Counted from the first letter of the stretch, positions 16,590-26,126 are shown. The stretch: 64,000 nucleotides of DNA from Armatimonadota bacterium (GCA_016789105.1 JAEURN010000008.1:186001-250000), one strand, 5' to 3'. The notes: generated by a model from the letters alone, not told the origin. Numbers and translations are program-made.

Positions 16590-17459
16590 ATGAAACTGCG
16601 ACTCGGCCTTCCTAAGGGCAGCCTGCAAGACGCCACCTTCGCCCTGTTCCAAAGGGCGGGGTACGACGTGAAAGTGGCCAGCCGCAGCTACCATCCGGTG
16701 ATCGACGACCCAGAAATCGAACCCGTGCTCCTGCGCCCCCAAGAAATCCCCCGGTACTTAGAAGACGGGCTGATTGATGCCGGGCTCACGGGCCACGACT
16801 GGATTTCGGACTGCGGGGCCGACCTGCACGAAATCTCCGAGCTCTGCTACAGCAAACTTACGTCGAACCCCATCCGGGTCGTGTTAGCCGTTCACAAAGA
16901 CAGCCCCTATGAACAGGCTGAAGACCTCAAGGGAAAAACCGTCGCCACCGAATACATGCGCCTTACCCAAAGGTTTTTTGCGGAGCGGGGGGTGGATGTT
17001 CGGGTCGAGTTCAGCTGGGGGGCCTGCGAAGTCAAAGTCCCCGACTTGGTCGAAGCCATCGTCGTCAACACCGAGACCGGTTCCAGCTTGCGGGCCCACA
17101 ACTTGCGCATCGTCGAAACCCTCCTGACCTCCACAACCCGGTTCGTTGCCAACCGGGAAGCGTGGGCCGACGAAAGCAAACGCGAAAAGTTGGAAAACCT
17201 GGCGATTCTGTTGGATGGAGCCATGAATGCCAGCCGCCTGGTTGGACTCAAAATGAACGTCCCCGTCGACGCCCAAAGCCAGGTCCACGCGATTCTGCCG
17301 AGCTTGCAAAACCCAACGATCTCCCCGCTGGCCGACCCCGGCTGGGTGGCTATGGAAGTCATCCTGAGCGAGCATGATTCGCGCGACTTGATCCCCCGGC
17401 TCAAGCGGGCGGGAGCGACCGGCTTGGTCGAATACCCCCTCAACAAAGTGGTCTATTGA
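16590..17459 (+). CDS. hisG: ATP phosphoribosyltransferase, long form
   Basis: A 289-residue enzyme catalysing the first step of histidine synthesis (ATP + PRPP to phosphoribosyl-ATP). The start MKLRLGLPKGSLQ, the GLTGHDW segment and the PRPP-binding EAIVVNTETGSSLRAHN motif are typical. The C-terminal regulatory domain (about 210-289, ending EYPLNKVVY) shows it is the long, HisZ-independent form that is inhibited by histidine. No other his genes are adjacent. It overlaps the convergent epimerase gene by seven bases. Confidence 0.95.
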   Translation: MKLRLGLPKGSLQDATFALFQRAGYDVKVASRSYHPVIDDPEIEPVLLRPQEIPRYLEDGLIDAGLTGHDWISDCGADLHEISELCYSKLTSNPIRVVLAVHKDSPYEQAEDLKGKTVATEYMRLTQRFFAERGVDVRVEFSWGACEVKVPDLVEAIVVNTETGSSLRAHNLRIVETLLTSTTRFVANREAWADESKREKLENLAILLDGAMNASRLVGLKMNVPVDAQSQVHAILPSLQNPTISPLADPGWVAMEVILSEHDSRDLIPRLKRAGATGLVEYPLNKVVY

Positions 17460-18505
17460 GCAAAGCCGGGCAACAAATAGCCTCCGTGCCCCGGAACTTC
17501 CCGGGGCATCACAACCCCATCGGAAAAGCCAACCCCGGCCCCGGGTTCCGGGTCGTGGTTGAAGTGCGTGTCTAAATCCACGTAATCGCAAAGTCCGCTG
17601 ACCGCCGCCGATTGGGCAATGCCGACCGCGGTCTCGCACATGCAGCCGATCATCGTCCCAAGGTTGAGCGCCCGGGCTTTTTGCAGGATGGCGAGCCCGT
17701 CGCTGATTCCGCCGGACTTCATTAACTTGAGATTGACCCCGTGGCACCGGTCACCAAACCGGTCGACATCGGTTGAACTTCGGATGCTTTCATCCAAGTA
17801 GATCGGTAGAGCCGAAGAACGGAACACGTCGGGCAACTGGTCTTCGGCTCCTTTCACGAGGGGTTGTTCGATGTATTCGCAGCCCCGCCCGTTCAACCAC
17901 TCGGCCATGTCCAAAGACTCCTGGGCTGTCCACCCACCATTGGCGTCGGCCCTCATCGCGACGCCAAAGGGTTCTGCCGCTTCGCGGGCGGCATCCCAAA
18001 TCTCTTTATCGTGCGCGCGGCCGGCGGGGCTGCCGAGCTTGACTTTTAAGGCGCGGCCTTGGGTCATGGCCAGGATTTTGGGAACGCGCTCTAAAACAAC
18101 CGCCACCGGTTCGATCCCAATGGTCACGCTGGTCGGCGCGGTCGGCAGCGGTAACCCGAGGAAACGGTACAGCGGCATCTTCGCCCGTTTGGCGGCCAGG
18201 TCATAGAGAGCGCAATCCAGGGCCGCCAAGGCAGTCGGCTCGATCCCCCTCCGGTGGCCTTCTGCCCAGATCTCGGCCGGTTCTGCGGATTGGGCCATTT
18301 CGAACAGGGGGGACAGGGTCTGGCCAGCCGTGTCAGCGAAGTCGGCGGCAAGCCCCGTCGCCGGTGCCCCCTCCCCAATTCCTTCCACCCCGTCCTGTGC
18401 GGCCACCACGAACAAGTTGCGCGTTGTGCCGCTCGTCCCTCGGCTGATGGTGAGCGGGAAGAGCTTGGGGACATCGACGGCAAAAGTCCGGAACGTGATC
18501 GCCAT
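17453..18505 (-). CDS. dipeptide epimerase (enolase superfamily)
   Basis: A 350-residue enolase-superfamily protein of the muconate-lactonizing subgroup. Visible motifs are ALKVKLGS (catalytic KxK), MRADANGGW, EYIEQP and IYLDES (metal ligands), and NLKLMKSGG (second catalytic Lys). The pattern best matches L-Ala-D/L-Glu-type dipeptide epimerases, which work in murein-peptide recycling. The exact substrate cannot be set from sequence. It ends inside hisG (7-base tail overlap). Confidence 0.88.
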   Translation of the reverse strand: MAITFRTFAVDVPKLFPLTISRGTSGTTRNLFVVAAQDGVEGIGEGAPATGLAADFADTAGQTLSPLFEMAQSAEPAEIWAEGHRRGIEPTALAALDCALYDLAAKRAKMPLYRFLGLPLPTAPTSVTIGIEPVAVVLERVPKILAMTQGRALKVKLGSPAGRAHDKEIWDAAREAAEPFGVAMRADANGGWTAQESLDMAEWLNGRGCEYIEQPLVKGAEDQLPDVFRSSALPIYLDESIRSSTDVDRFGDRCHGVNLKLMKSGGISDGLAILQKARALNLGTMIGCMCETAVGIAQSAAVSGLCDYVDLDTHFNHDPEPGAGVGFSDGVVMPREVPGHGGYLLPGFAQ

Positions 18506-18539
18506 TTCTGGATTGTGGCCGAGCCACCCCAGTTACCCG

Positions 18540-19214
18540 CTACTTGAGGATGTATTGGACCGAATCGTTTTTGATGCTGACCAAGCGCAATCCGTCGTCT
18601 TCAATCCTCATCCGCTCGGCCGTCGCATCGCAACCCGTGGCTTCAAAAAGCGTGGGATCGCCTTCTGACCAAGAAACGCTGACGGTGCTTTCGGTGCATT
18701 CCACCGCCGCCGAAGTCAAGATCTCTAGAAGCTCGCCGGTCATGGCGATCCGGGCAGATTTGATAGCTTCTGCACCGGCATGGATCCGCCCGTCGGAATC
18801 CGACCAGGTTTCCACGCCAACCTGGTTCAGCTGATCGACTGGCTGAGATTCGAACAACACGAAGTCATCGCTGGCAAAGTTGCCGTCCACATAGAAAAAC
18901 CCCCCGGACGAATCCTTGAAGACCACCCTCGTCCCCATCCATCCAGACGTGTCCCCCACCGAGACCGCGTACGGCCCCGGAGCGGGGACGACGGTTTCAT
19001 AGGTGGCCCCGCCATCTGTGAACTTGTAGCGGCTTCCGTACGGCCCTTCGTAATAGGCCCCTTTGCGGATGAGCGGCGAGAGGGGGTTGACCCGGACTGC
19101 GGTTTCGCCTGGGACGCCGGGCGAAGCCTCCCGGGCTGGAATCAAGGGAGCCACGGTGCAACCGGCCAAGCCGACGAACACGCTTGCCATCAAAAAGGTA
19201 CGGATGATTATCAT
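18540..19214 (-). CDS. hypothetical lipoprotein
   Basis: A 224-residue protein with a lipoprotein signal: a hydrophobic stretch ending in the lipobox LAGC at residue 19. The mature part is rich in Gly, Ser, Thr and Tyr, probably beta-structured, with no recognised domain. It follows the two flotillin genes on the same strand after a 49-base gap containing a small 6-bp hairpin (19217-19235). Whether it belongs to that operon is uncertain. Confidence 0.7.
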   Translation of the reverse strand: MIIIRTFLMASVFVGLAGCTVAPLIPAREASPGVPGETAVRVNPLSPLIRKGAYYEGPYGSRYKFTDGGATYETVVPAPGPYAVSVGDTSGWMGTRVVFKDSSGGFFYVDGNFASDDFVLFESQPVDQLNQVGVETWSDSDGRIHAGAEAIKSARIAMTGELLEILTSAAVECTESTVSVSWSEGDPTLFEATGCDATAERMRIEDDGLRLVSIKNDSVQYILK

Positions 19215-19263
19215 CTTAAGGATTTGACGTCCTTAGCCCCCGGTGGTTCCGGCCCCCCTCCCA

Positions 19264-20580
19264 CTAGGGTGCCGGCGGGGGAGGAGCCACTGGGGCCGGA
19301 GCCGGCGATTGGACCGTGACCTCAACCGGGCGGGAGCCCGTTCCCAAAGATCCAAACTTTTCAACCAGGTCGATTCCAAAAAGCTCTTTGACCTGTTCGT
19401 TCAGGGCGATGAACCGCCGGGGGTCGAACCCGCCGGAAGCCCCCGCTGGCGAATCGATCACCGTGACCTTTTGGATGTGGGTGTCGCCGATCGTGTCCGT
19501 GAGTTGGCTGATGATCGGTTCGATCTTTTGCAAGACAAAGATGTCCCGGGCTTGATCCCCCGCTTCGGTCCAGCTTTTGCTCAACCGGCGGAGGGCTTCA
19601 GCGCGGGCTTTGCCGTCTTCGATGATCGGCGCAACCTGGGCCTTAGCGTTTTGCTCCATCGATTCGCACTCCGCTTTGGCCGGGGCAATCACGTCCGCTT
19701 CCAGCTGCCGCCTGACCTGCTCGATCCGGGCCCTTTGAACTTCAAGCTCGGCCTTGGCTTTGGCGACCTGTTGGGCAACCTGGGCTTGTTCTTCGGCAAC
19801 GACCGCGGCCCGGCGGGATTTGGCGTCGGCCAATTGCTTTTCCGCTTCGGCCTTTGCCACCGATATTTCAGCGGTGATTTTGGCTTCGGTCTCGCGTTGG
19901 AAGTTTTCTGCCGCATTGACATCAGCATCGGCGTGGGCGATGGCTTCCGCGACCCGGGCCGAACTGAGGAGCTCGGCGTTCCTGATCCGGCCGATGCTAT
20001 CCAGGTATTTCACGTCATCGGTGATGTTTTGGATCTTCAGGGTGTCCACCACCAAGCCGAGGGCGGTCATATCTTGCTCGACTTCGGCAACCAGACGCTC
20101 GGCAAAAAGATTGCGATCCTCGTTGAGCTGCTCGGGAGTCATGGTGCTGAGGACGCCTCGAAGTGAGCCTTCCAGTGTGGCTTTGGCAATGGCGATGATC
20201 TCATTGCGCGCTTTGCCAAGGAACCTCTCGATGGCGTTGTTGAGCATCGGCTCGTGCCCCGCCACCTTGACGTTGGCAATACCGGTCAACGAGATCGGGA
20301 TGCCGCCCTTGGTATAGGCGTTGCGGGCCTCCAAATCGATGATCATGTTCGTCAGGTCGATCTTGTCGACCCGTTCTACGAACGGTCGCCGGAAATCCCG
20401 ACCACCTTTCACAATCCGGTAGGGCAGCATCCGCCCGGCAGATGACCGGTTTTTGCCCGTGAAAACCAAAACTTCGTTGGGCTGGCAAATGTAAAGGAGC
20501 GATTTGAGGCTCAGGATGAATAGCGCCGTCATCGTGCCCAAAAACCCGACGACCGCACCGACCAACAGGAAGACCGTCAC
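19264..20580 (-). CDS. flotillin-like SPFH protein (second copy)
   Basis: A 438-residue protein. An N-terminal membrane segment (about 3-30) is followed by an SPFH/band-7 domain (about 35-210). A long Ala/Glu-rich coiled coil with flotillin-type AEAE repeats (about 220-345) follows. The C-terminal tail ends in a Pro/Ala-rich stretch (PAPAPVAPPPPAP). Flotillins scaffold membrane microdomains. The GTG start overlaps the stop of the first flotillin by four bases (GTGA), so translation is coupled. The two copies share layout but are clearly diverged, suggesting a hetero-oligomer. Confidence 0.9.
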   Translation of the reverse strand: MTVFLLVGAVVGFLGTMTALFILSLKSLLYICQPNEVLVFTGKNRSSAGRMLPYRIVKGGRDFRRPFVERVDKIDLTNMIIDLEARNAYTKGGIPISLTGIANVKVAGHEPMLNNAIERFLGKARNEIIAIAKATLEGSLRGVLSTMTPEQLNEDRNLFAERLVAEVEQDMTALGLVVDTLKIQNITDDVKYLDSIGRIRNAELLSSARVAEAIAHADADVNAAENFQRETEAKITAEISVAKAEAEKQLADAKSRRAAVVAEEQAQVAQQVAKAKAELEVQRARIEQVRRQLEADVIAPAKAECESMEQNAKAQVAPIIEDGKARAEALRRLSKSWTEAGDQARDIFVLQKIEPIISQLTDTIGDTHIQKVTVIDSPAGASGGFDPRRFIALNEQVKELFGIDLVEKFGSLGTGSRPVEVTVQSPAPAPVAPPPPAP

Positions 20581-21851
20581 GCCTTGCCCCCTTGAGCCGA
20601 GTCTCCCGCAATGGTTTTGGGGATGTTGATCCCCACCGTCTTATCGACCGCATCGAACACCGCATCCAACATTCCCGGATAGGCGGCGATGTAGTTTTTG
20701 AGCGTCGAACCGTCGCCGGAATCGATGACGCTGAGTCCGTCGATCTTGACTTTTTGCACGCCCCGGCAAGCGGTCGCCAGGATGGATTCGAGGTTTTCGA
20801 TCAAGCTGATTTGCATGGCATTTGGCCCGGCTTCTTTCCAGGCTTCATGCATGAGTTCCAGGGCTTGGCTGACGGCAGCCCCCCGCTCGCGGATGATAGC
20901 GGCCTCACCGCGGGCCCGGAATTCCTCGGCCACCTTGTTGGCTTCGGCGGGCAACACGCGGTCAGCCATCAGCCGGATCCCTTCCAACTCGGCGCGGATT
21001 GCTTGGAGCTCCTGTTCGGCTTTGGCGCGGGCTTCGCGGGCGGCGGCGGTGGTCCGTTCTTCTTCTGATTTCACGGTGGAATCCAGCTCGGCCCGGATTT
21101 TCCGGAGCTCGTTCTGGAGTTGAACCAGCGCGGTGTCGACATTGGCCTGCGTGACTTTGGCCCGGCCCATGTTCTCCGACTCGGATTGGGAGGCGCCCCG
21201 CCGGGCATCGGATTCGGCGATTTCGGCAGCCCGGACGATATTGGCAATGGCTTTGCGGCCCGTGGCATCCAAATAGCCGACTTCGTCGCTGACGTGTAGG
21301 ATTTTCAACGTGTCCAAGTGGAGCCCGAGCTTGACCAGGTCTTCTTCGGTCTCTTGGGTGAGCTTTTCGGCAAACGCCAACCGGTCTTCGTTCACCTGCT
21401 CTGGAGTCAAGCTGGCAACGACGCCCCGGAGGTGGCCTTCGAGCGTTTCCTTGCCAACACGGCGGATTTCGTTGATGTCGCGATCCAAAAACCTTTCGAT
21501 CGCGTTGTTGACGTACTTGGGGTCGCTCGTGATTTTGATGTTGGCAATCGCCTCGACATTCATGGCGATCCCCCCACTGGAATAGGCGTTGCGAACCGAA
21601 ATCGGAACCTCCATCGTGTTCAGGCTCATTTTCTGAACCTGTTGGAATGGCGGGAAAGCCCACCCTTTGCCACCAAAAATGACCTTGTAGCCCTGGCCCT
21701 GCATCCCCCGGCCACCGGTGATCACCAGGACTTCATTGGGGGGGGCGATCTTGAGGAACGACCTCACGGCGATCGCGAAGGCGATGAGCATGGCCAGGAA
21801 CGCCCCCGCCCCCAACGCGGCCCCGAATACGATTTGGCTGAACTCTTGCAT
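20577..21851 (-). CDS. flotillin-like SPFH protein (first copy)
   Basis: A 424-residue protein with an N-terminal membrane helix (about 7-30), an SPFH domain (PPNEVLVITGGRG onward, to about 205) and a charged coiled coil (about 215-320) with ERTTAAAREARAKAEQEL-type repeats. The C-terminal domain is helical. It lies between the NfeD-family gene (3-base gap) and the second flotillin (4-base overlap). NfeD-flotillin pairs are a recurrent operon, and NfeD is thought to act with the SPFH ring in membrane organisation. Confidence 0.92.
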   Translation of the reverse strand: MQEFSQIVFGAALGAGAFLAMLIAFAIAVRSFLKIAPPNEVLVITGGRGMQGQGYKVIFGGKGWAFPPFQQVQKMSLNTMEVPISVRNAYSSGGIAMNVEAIANIKITSDPKYVNNAIERFLDRDINEIRRVGKETLEGHLRGVVASLTPEQVNEDRLAFAEKLTQETEEDLVKLGLHLDTLKILHVSDEVGYLDATGRKAIANIVRAAEIAESDARRGASQSESENMGRAKVTQANVDTALVQLQNELRKIRAELDSTVKSEEERTTAAAREARAKAEQELQAIRAELEGIRLMADRVLPAEANKVAEEFRARGEAAIIRERGAAVSQALELMHEAWKEAGPNAMQISLIENLESILATACRGVQKVKIDGLSVIDSGDGSTLKNYIAAYPGMLDAVFDAVDKTVGINIPKTIAGDSAQGGKA

Positions 21852-21854
21852 TGT

Positions 21855-22469
21855 CTAACTGTCCATATACTGGTCGGCATTAGCCACGGTTACAACCGTG
21901 CCATCCACGGACACCACCACGACTTGATCCCCGGCGGCGATTGCCTGGCCCTCCAACGGGAGGGCGAGCATATCGATGGTCTCGTCTTTAACCACCAACC
22001 GGACTTTACCGGGAGATCCCGGTGACGGTGCCACCGTGACCCGAGCCGAAGCCCCCAGATAGTCCTTTTCTGAAATCGAACTATCCATGCGGTGGGTTTG
22101 GAAATATCGCATGGCGATGGCTGCACCAAGGCCAGAAACCAAGCCCACGCAAGACGAGGCAACCACACGCAACGGCTCTTGGTTCAGGCCGATCACCGTT
22201 AGCAAAATCCCAAAGCCGCCAAATCCACCCAGCAGGTAAGTCCAGAACCGGAGGCTGAAAAACGGAAGCCAAAAATCTGACCCGCCGTGGTCGAGGCCAT
22301 GGTCGTGGTCAATGCCGTGCGGAGCTTCGGGGCTAGCATCGAATTCGTGGTGTCCCCCGATTTCGAAGTGGGCATCGTGATCGACATCTGAACCGCCCAA
22401 GGCACCCAACGCGGAAAGGATGATCAGGCCGAGCCCGACCACCCCCGTCACAACATAAAGCGCCAGCAT
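21855..22469 (-). CDS. NfeD-like membrane protein with His/Asp-rich loop
   Basis: A 204-residue protein. A first membrane helix (about 2-25) is followed by a loop of about 45 residues very rich in His and Asp (DVDHDAH, GGHHEFD, HGIDHDHGLDHGG). More hydrophobic segments follow (about 70-125). The C-terminal domain of about 60 residues resembles the NfeD OB fold (LGASARVTVAPSPG to the end). The His/Asp loop could bind metal ions; that is inference. It is the first gene of the flotillin operon. Confidence 0.82.
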   Translation of the reverse strand: MLALYVVTGVVGLGLIILSALGALGGSDVDHDAHFEIGGHHEFDASPEAPHGIDHDHGLDHGGSDFWLPFFSLRFWTYLLGGFGGFGILLTVIGLNQEPLRVVASSCVGLVSGLGAAIAMRYFQTHRMDSSISEKDYLGASARVTVAPSPGSPGKVRLVVKDETIDMLALPLEGQAIAAGDQVVVVSVDGTVVTVANADQYMDS

Positions 22470-22562
22470 GTTTGCGAACCTTTCTCTCTCTTACGGATTA
22501 GCCGGCTGCGGGGCTGCAGTGCCCAACGGCTTGCCAGACCCCGAGTGTAACTTACTTCCGCC

Positions 22563-23318
22563 GTGACCGATACCCATTGCCATTTGAATGACCCCGAGGC
22601 GTTCCCGAACCCTGTCGCCGCAGCCGCCGAAGCCATGGAAGCAGGGGTCGGCCGATTGGTCGTTGTCGGAGTTGATTCCGAATCCAGCCGGTTGGCGGTC
22701 GAGATCGCCAGTGTGGCCGAAGGAGTCTTTGCCACCGTCGGTTGGCACCCCACGTCGGCAGACCGGTACAAGCCCGAAGACTTGCAAACGATCCGCGATT
22801 TGGCCAGCCACCCCAAATGCGTTGCTATCGGCGAAATCGGTTACGACTTTTATTGGGACAATGCGTCCCGAAAACAGCAGGACGACTGCCTGGCCGACCA
22901 CCTCGACCTGGCCGCCGAACTGGGCAAGCCGATCGTCTTCCACTGCCGCAACGCCTACCCGGCTCTCCTCGACGCCCTGGAGAGGCGCGGTGCGGGCCCT
23001 TACCTTTTGCATTGCTTTGCCGGGGACAAAAACGACGCTGACCGGGCCGTTGCGCTGGGATGCCTGTTCGGGGTCGATGGGCCGGTGACCTACAAAAAGG
23101 CTGACGACTTGCGGGCGATTTTGCGGCACATCGGCTTGGACAAGCTGGTATTGGAAACCGATGCACCCTGGCTTTCACCCGTGCCGTTCCGCGGCAAACC
23201 CAACCACCCGAAACATTTGGGGCACATCTGCCAAGGCGTCGCCGATGCGCTGGGATGCCCGGCCAGCGAAGTCGAAAAAGTCACCGATGCGAACGCCGCC
23301 CGGTTTTTTGGGATCTGA
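22563..23318 (+). CDS. tatD: TatD-family metal-dependent deoxyribonuclease
   Basis: A 251-residue TIM-barrel hydrolase. Metal-binding motifs of the family are all visible: THCHLN near the start, IGEIGYDFYW, VFHCRNAYP, LLHCFAG and ETDAPWLSP. TatD enzymes are 3'-5' exonucleases in DNA repair and RNA or protein quality control. The start is GTG 22563, which places the DTHCH motif at the N terminus as usual. It is divergent from the flotillin operon and ends four bases from the next, convergent gene. Confidence 0.92.
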   Translation: MTDTHCHLNDPEAFPNPVAAAAEAMEAGVGRLVVVGVDSESSRLAVEIASVAEGVFATVGWHPTSADRYKPEDLQTIRDLASHPKCVAIGEIGYDFYWDNASRKQQDDCLADHLDLAAELGKPIVFHCRNAYPALLDALERRGAGPYLLHCFAGDKNDADRAVALGCLFGVDGPVTYKKADDLRAILRHIGLDKLVLETDAPWLSPVPFRGKPNHPKHLGHICQGVADALGCPASEVEKVTDANAARFFGI

Positions 23319-23322
23319 CCCC

Positions 23323-23733
23323 CTAGTGCCAACCGTTGTCGCCGGTTCCCGCAGGGGGCGCGGCATCCGGGGTCACAGGCAGTTCGTCCCCGCCGGGCTT
23401 GGGAGCCTGTTCCGGGATCTCGTCATAACTTTTCCCTGCATCGGGCGAAAAATACTTCGGCTTCTTCTTCTCAGTCTTGGAATCCGGCTTGCTCCGGTCG
23501 TCCGGCGTGACGTTGACGTCGATCTTCACCTTAGAGAATTTGCCCTGCTCGGCATCATCGGGAGGGGAATCCGGCACGCTCTTGGGAAGGATCGCTTGCT
23601 TAGCCGTTGCGGCCTGGCTTTCCAAATAGGCATTTCCCCCGATCTTAGGGCCGATGACGTAATAGCCCACGGCCGCCATTGCCGCCGGCAACACCAACCA
23701 TTTCAAGGCTCCCACCAGTACGCCCGATGCCAT
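23323..23733 (-). CDS. hypothetical single-pass membrane protein
   Basis: A 136-residue protein with one hydrophobic N-terminal segment (about 5-27), then a hydrophilic Pro/Asp/Lys-rich, probably disordered tail (KKPKYFSPDAGKSYDEIPE, PDAAPPAGTGDNG). No family is recognised. ATG 23733 is preferred to an upstream TTG because GGAGCG precedes it. It is probably anchored with the tail outside. Confidence 0.55.
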   Translation of the reverse strand: MASGVLVGALKWLVLPAAMAAVGYYVIGPKIGGNAYLESQAATAKQAILPKSVPDSPPDDAEQGKFSKVKIDVNVTPDDRSKPDSKTEKKKPKYFSPDAGKSYDEIPEQAPKPGGDELPVTPDAAPPAGTGDNGWH

Positions 23734-23824
23734 AACTTTTAGACGCTCCAAGCCGGCCCGCCATGGGCCTGATCCCGGACGCTACCCCTATTGTGACGCA
23801 TCTGCGGCAATACTGGAGGAGTAA

Positions 23825-25507
23825 ATGGGTGTGACCGCCTCAGAATTCAAGATATCCATCCCGGGGCCGCCCGTGGAGGCCGTTCCTCTCGGAAAAACTC
23901 CTCCCGCTTGCTATCCGCAAGTCGAGTTGCGCGCAGGGTCGGGTACGGTCACGCATCCGATCGCCGGGGCCCTCTTGGAAAATGCGTTCGTCCGCGTTTG
24001 GGTGTGCGCTTCGCTCGGGGGACGCATCATCGGCCTGTTCGACAAGCGCACCGGCCTTTGGGCCATCCCGCTCCCAGACCGCTTGGATCTGGAACAAGGC
24101 GGGATCCGGGGGGTTGAGCTCAATCACGGGATCGAGTTCCTTTGCGGGCCCGAGCGGTTGAACCGGCTCGGCCAAACCGACCTCCGAATCGTTGAAAACA
24201 GTAGCGGCGGAGCGGCGGCGTTCGTTTTCGAGTGGTTCGGCGACACCAGCTGGCATGGGGCGGTTACCCTGCAAAGCGATGGCGCGACGGTCACCCTCGA
24301 GCAGACCCTCCTCAACCGTTCCCTGCTCTCAAAGCCGTTGCGGGGAGGGGTGGCCTGCCCTGGGATGGGTTCCGACGGCGTTTGCGACGACGGCGAGGGG
24401 AACGGGTTTTGCCTCATCGATCCTGACGGGGGGCTCGCCTTGCGGTCTCCCGGTGTGTGGGCAACCCTCCCGGCCGATGGGCGGCTCGGCGGGCGCCGCG
24501 CAGATTCATGGAAGGCCACCCTTGTCCCCTTCACCGGCCTTGGGAGGCACCTCTGCTCGGGGCAAGCGATCTCGATCGGCGCGGACGGCGACCAGCTCAC
24601 GACCCAATTTCACCAAACCATCCAGGGCGGGAAGATCTTCCTCTCCCTGGACGGCCAAACCCTGGAAGCCCCGATCGACAACCAGCCGGGGCCGACCACA
24701 TCCACCCCTGTCGGTCAACCGGCAAGCTCGCTGGATGGAGTCCTGGTCCGCGGGGCAGATTTTTCACCCCTGGCCAAGTGGCCACCGGACGCCCAGCCGC
24801 AGCCGGTTCCCCTCAAGTTCGATCACAAAGTTTTTGACCATATGGTTCATTGCCGCATTGACCCACATGCCTTGTGCCGCATCCCAGGTATGGAGGCTGC
24901 CGCCCATGGTTGGCTCGCCGAGGCAGCGGCCCGGGCCGGCGATCGCGAACGGGCGGACGCGGAAATGGAACGGTACCTGGCCTACAACGCCGAAGACCCC
25001 TTGGGTTGGTGGCTTAAGGCCGCGATCAAGCGGGAATCCGGGCTGGACCGCACCGAAATCGACCGAGAACTCCCCAATGCCCACTACCTGGCCCCGCTGG
25101 AACCGCTCCTCAAAGCCGAAGCCTTCCTCAACACGCCGCAGGCACAGGGCCGGGAGCCGAACCCGTTGCTGGCCAGCGTTGCCGCCGACCCCGGGCAAGC
25201 TTCAGGAATCGTGGGGGCTTACCTGCGCCACGGCCTTGTGCAGAGCGCAGCACGGCTCGCCGATGAACTCTTAAGGCATCGACCCAACCAAATGGTGCAT
25301 TTGCTCATCGCTGCCGCCCACATCGAACACCGGTCGATGGAGGCCACGGCTGCCGAACACGTCGCCGCCGCAGAAAAACTGCCGCTGGAACCCCCGTTCC
25401 CTTACCGACCAGAAGAAAAGGCGGCCGTCTCCCGGCTGGCCGAAAGATTCCCCGGTAGCCAGACGGTTTCGCAGTTGGCGCGGCTTACTGGGGCGGCGAA
25501 AGAGTGA
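23825..25507 (+). CDS. DUF5107 domain protein with helical C-terminal repeats
   Basis: A 560-residue cytosolic protein. Residues about 25-280 match the DUF5107 type: an LLENAFVRVWV...LGGRI start resembling galactose-mutarotase-like beta-sandwiches, with NHGIEF in the middle. The C-terminal half (about 345-555) is Ala/Leu-rich and helical like TPR repeats. Family members often occur with sugar-metabolism genes. A strong ribosome binding site (GGAGGAG) precedes ATG 23825. It overlaps the small convergent gene downstream by 23 bases. A carbohydrate-related role is inference. Confidence 0.75.
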   Translation: MGVTASEFKISIPGPPVEAVPLGKTPPACYPQVELRAGSGTVTHPIAGALLENAFVRVWVCASLGGRIIGLFDKRTGLWAIPLPDRLDLEQGGIRGVELNHGIEFLCGPERLNRLGQTDLRIVENSSGGAAAFVFEWFGDTSWHGAVTLQSDGATVTLEQTLLNRSLLSKPLRGGVACPGMGSDGVCDDGEGNGFCLIDPDGGLALRSPGVWATLPADGRLGGRRADSWKATLVPFTGLGRHLCSGQAISIGADGDQLTTQFHQTIQGGKIFLSLDGQTLEAPIDNQPGPTTSTPVGQPASSLDGVLVRGADFSPLAKWPPDAQPQPVPLKFDHKVFDHMVHCRIDPHALCRIPGMEAAAHGWLAEAAARAGDRERADAEMERYLAYNAEDPLGWWLKAAIKRESGLDRTEIDRELPNAHYLAPLEPLLKAEAFLNTPQAQGREPNPLLASVAADPGQASGIVGAYLRHGLVQSAARLADELLRHRPNQMVHLLIAAAHIEHRSMEATAAEHVAAAEKLPLEPPFPYRPEEKAAVSRLAERFPGSQTVSQLARLTGAAKE

Positions 25508-25682
25508 CCGAAAACTCGGCGGCGAATCCGAGGCCATTGATTCGGCTTAGCTGGACGCTGCGCAATCCGGGGTCTGCCAACAACCGGTGCAGGTAGGCGG
25601 AGAGTTCTTCCACCTCTTCACGGGACAAAATGACATCGATGTCGGAAAGGTCCCGGCCTGATTCATAGTCGCGGATCTGCAT
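25485..25682 (-). CDS. small hypothetical protein
   Basis: A 65-residue protein starting MQIRDYESGRDLSDID, with a compact helical segment (SREEVEELSAYLHRLL) and a beta-rich end (AAEFSVTLSPPQ). I do not recognise it. ATG 25682 is chosen, though no clear ribosome binding site is seen; TTG 25697 is an alternative. The 3' end overlaps the DUF5107 gene by 23 bases. Its frame has a protein-like composition, but proof of expression is lacking. Confidence 0.5.
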   Translation of the reverse strand: MQIRDYESGRDLSDIDVILSREEVEELSAYLHRLLADPGLRSVQLSRINGLGFAAEFSVTLSPPQ

Positions 25683-25734
25683 TGTGCGGCTCACCAACTG
25701 ACATTAGCCGTGACGCCTCATGCCTGGCCGGGGT

Positions 25735-26079
25735 TCAGTCCCCCTCCACGGCCTGCAGCCACCGGCCGTCCGGATCACGGAAGGTCAATCCGTAAGGGGC
25801 TCCATCGGGCTCGCTCATTTCAACTCCAGATTGGCCAAGGCGTTCCGAGACCTCGTTCAAATCCCGGACATAAACAACAAGGGCGGCAGGAGATTGGTCA
25901 TACCGGGCAAAACGGCTGATTTGGCGGCCCGGCCGGAGCAAAACCTCGATGCCATCCGACCGCAACCAGATGCAATCCCCACCGGGCACTTCGGCCTCTT
26001 CGAACTCCAACTGTTGCACATAAAAGTCACGGGTTCTTTGACAATCTTTACAAAAGAGTTCCACGTGCCCCAGTCGCAT
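25735..26079 (-). CDS. VOC (glyoxalase/bleomycin-resistance) family protein
   Basis: A 114-residue single-domain VOC protein. It starts MRLGHVELFCKD and ends with the family motif FRDPDGRWLQAVE. The metal ligands expected of glyoxalases are partly conserved: the His at residue 5 and the last Glu are seen. ATG 26079 is chosen because it begins the betaalphabetabetabeta fold exactly; the frame continues upstream without homology. The substrate is unknown. Confidence 0.8.
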   Translation of the reverse strand: MRLGHVELFCKDCQRTRDFYVQQLEFEEAEVPGGDCIWLRSDGIEVLLRPGRQISRFARYDQSPAALVVYVRDLNEVSERLGQSGVEMSEPDGAPYGLTFRDPDGRWLQAVEGD

Positions 26080-26126
26080 ACAACGGCCTTTACCAGGCTC
26101 AAAACCAAACAAAGTTCCACGAAATG

